From: an uncultured Ruminococcus sp.
GTDB taxonomy: Bacteria; Bacillota_A; Clostridia; Oscillospirales; Ruminococcaceae
DNA: 6,955 nt
Assembly: GCA_937880065.1 (NCBI GenBank)
Contig: CALFMA010000552.1
Location: 1-6,955, forward strand
Direction of reading: 5' to 3'
Shown here: positions 6,334 to 6,955 of the stretch, one piece after another
Layout: every line of letters starts with the position of its first letter
Numbering within the stretch: position 1 is the stretch's first letter
The notes under the pieces: generated by a model
What the model was told of the DNA's origin: nothing
Seen by the model: only the letters and a program-made list of their open reading frames with translations
Databases searched by the model: none
Position numbers and translations under genes: made by a program

Positions 6334-6362
6334 AGTATTTGTTTAAAAAATATCATTGTCAA
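6334..6362 (-). promoter_or_regulatory. Possible distal promoter of the TetR operon
   Basis: A perfect -35 TTGACA (6357-6362) is followed after 17 bases by AATACT (6334-6339), a 4/6 match to the -10. It sits just after the terminator of the right-hand gene. Initiation would fall at or just before the palindrome at 6315-6333, so a repressor there could also block this start. The -10 is weak, so this is less certain than the proximal promoter. Confidence 0.4.
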
Positions 6363-6365
6363 CTC

Positions 6366-6400
6366 AAAAAAATTACAGTCAGATATTTCACTGACTGCAA
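6366..6400 (-). terminator. Rho-independent terminator of the right-hand gene
   Basis: On the minus strand a 10-bp stem with one G-U pair (TTGCAGTCAG / CTGACTGTAA, arms at 6391-6400 and 6373-6382) closes an 8-base loop and is followed directly by seven T (6366-6372). It lies 17 bp after the stop of the gene at 6418 and separates that gene from the TetR operon. Confidence 0.85.
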
Positions 6401-6417
6401 CTTGTTTATTTATTCTA

Positions 6418-6955
6418 TTACATATAGTTTATTATGTACAAAACTATTGAAAGAATCGCAATTATTACACTTATAACCGCACTACCAATACCTGCCGCCA
6501 AAAGTATATTTACTATTTTGGGAGCTTTTCTGGTAACTTCGCCAACGCGACGCTCAATTTCCTGGCGACGTTTTTCTTCTTTCTCTTTTTTCTCCTGTAT
6601 ACCTTTATGGCAATCCTCTGTCAGTTGGTCCGCTTCTCGCCAACCGGGAATCTGCTTAAGGAAGGTCAATGCCGAATCATAATTAGAACGTTCCATAGCT
6701 GATTTAGCGTATTTGAGAAGTGCATCTTTTCTCGCACACTCTGCGTATTCGTAGCAATTTTTTGCAAGTTCCTCAGAATCCTTGTAATCACTTATTGATT
6801 CAAAAAGCTTGGCTGCATCCTTATACATAGCCTCTGCGCCGCCTTTTTGCATCTTTTCCTGAGCCTTTGCGTAAATGCCTTGAATTCTTGCAAGTTCATT
6901 ATTGATCGCAGTAGCAATCACTTCATATTCCGCAGTTGTAGAGGTATCCGTAAAG
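6418..6955 (-). CDS. TPR-like helical repeat protein with C-terminal membrane anchor (partial, cut by the right edge)
   Basis: Only the last 178 codons are in the window; the frame is open to the right edge (FTDTSTTAEYE before the GTG at 6921), so the N-terminus is missing. The visible part holds two helical repeats of the kind common in clostridial proteins: AAKLFESISDYKDSEELAKNC, and NYDSALTFLKQIPGWREADQL followed by a conserved-position Cys. A highly charged coiled-coil-like stretch (EKKEKEEKRRQEIERR) follows, then a single hydrophobic helix of about 28 residues reaching almost to the C-terminus (KIVNILLAAGIG...IVLYIINYM). This suggests a cytoplasmic helical domain tethered to the membrane by its tail. 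The function is not recognisable; the missing N-terminus may carry the informative domain. A strong terminator follows, so it is the last gene of its own transcript. Confidence 0.75.
   Translation of the reverse strand, partial: FTDTSTTAEYEVIATAINNELARIQGIYAKAQEKMQKGGAEAMYKDAAKLFESISDYKDSEELAKNCYEYAECARKDALLKYAKSAMERSNYDSALTFLKQIPGWREADQLTEDCHKGIQEKKEKEEKRRQEIERRVGEVTRKAPKIVNILLAAGIGSAVISVIIAILSIVLYIINYM

Overview
The window looks like chromosomal DNA of a low-GC anaerobic Firmicute, probably a gut member of the Clostridia. This rests on AT-rich genes with strong GGAGG-type ribosome sites, a clostridial-style XRE regulator with a membrane and zinc-ribbon tail, a small lipoprotein, and a TPR-like repeat protein with a C-terminal membrane helix. 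It is an inference from protein style, not a species identification.

Layout. One plus-strand gene (25-1002) meets a block of minus-strand genes at an inverted-repeat terminator (1031-1058). The plus-strand gene is a chimera. It has a short tandem-repeat region whose DNA repeats are palindromic, then a fragment of the DUF1016/YhcG nuclease N-terminal domain. That fragment is fused in frame, at a motif shared by both families, to an XRE-family regulator that has lost its first helices but keeps two membrane segments and a CxxC/CxxC zinc ribbon.

The minus-strand block reads, in transcription order: a TetR-family regulator (5560-6261), a secreted 5'-nucleotidase of the UshA type with an unusual C-terminal extension (3303-5537), a CstA carbon-starvation-family transporter broken by a frameshift near 2506-2510 (1506-3219), and a small lipoprotein (1078-1485). 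Gaps are 22, 83 and 20 bp, and no terminator is visible between the genes, so they probably form one operon. Its promoter region (6275-6362) holds two sigma-A-like promoters. A perfect 7-bp-arm palindrome sits on the proximal -35 and spacer, a second 9-bp-arm palindrome overlaps the -10, and a further half-site lies by the ribosome site. This is the pattern expected of TetR autorepression controlling the operon.

Upstream of this operon a good rho-independent terminator (6366-6400) ends a further minus-strand gene that runs off the right edge (6418-6955), a helical repeat protein with a C-terminal membrane anchor.

Working idea (inference): the TetR protein senses an unknown ligand and controls extracellular release of nucleosides and phosphate by the nucleotidase, together with uptake of a small organic substrate by the CstA-type permease. 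The frameshift, if real, would disable the transporter in this strain. The most unusual items are the chimeric DUF1016-XRE gene with its palindromic 39-bp repeats, and the TetR-nucleotidase-CstA-lipoprotein operon.
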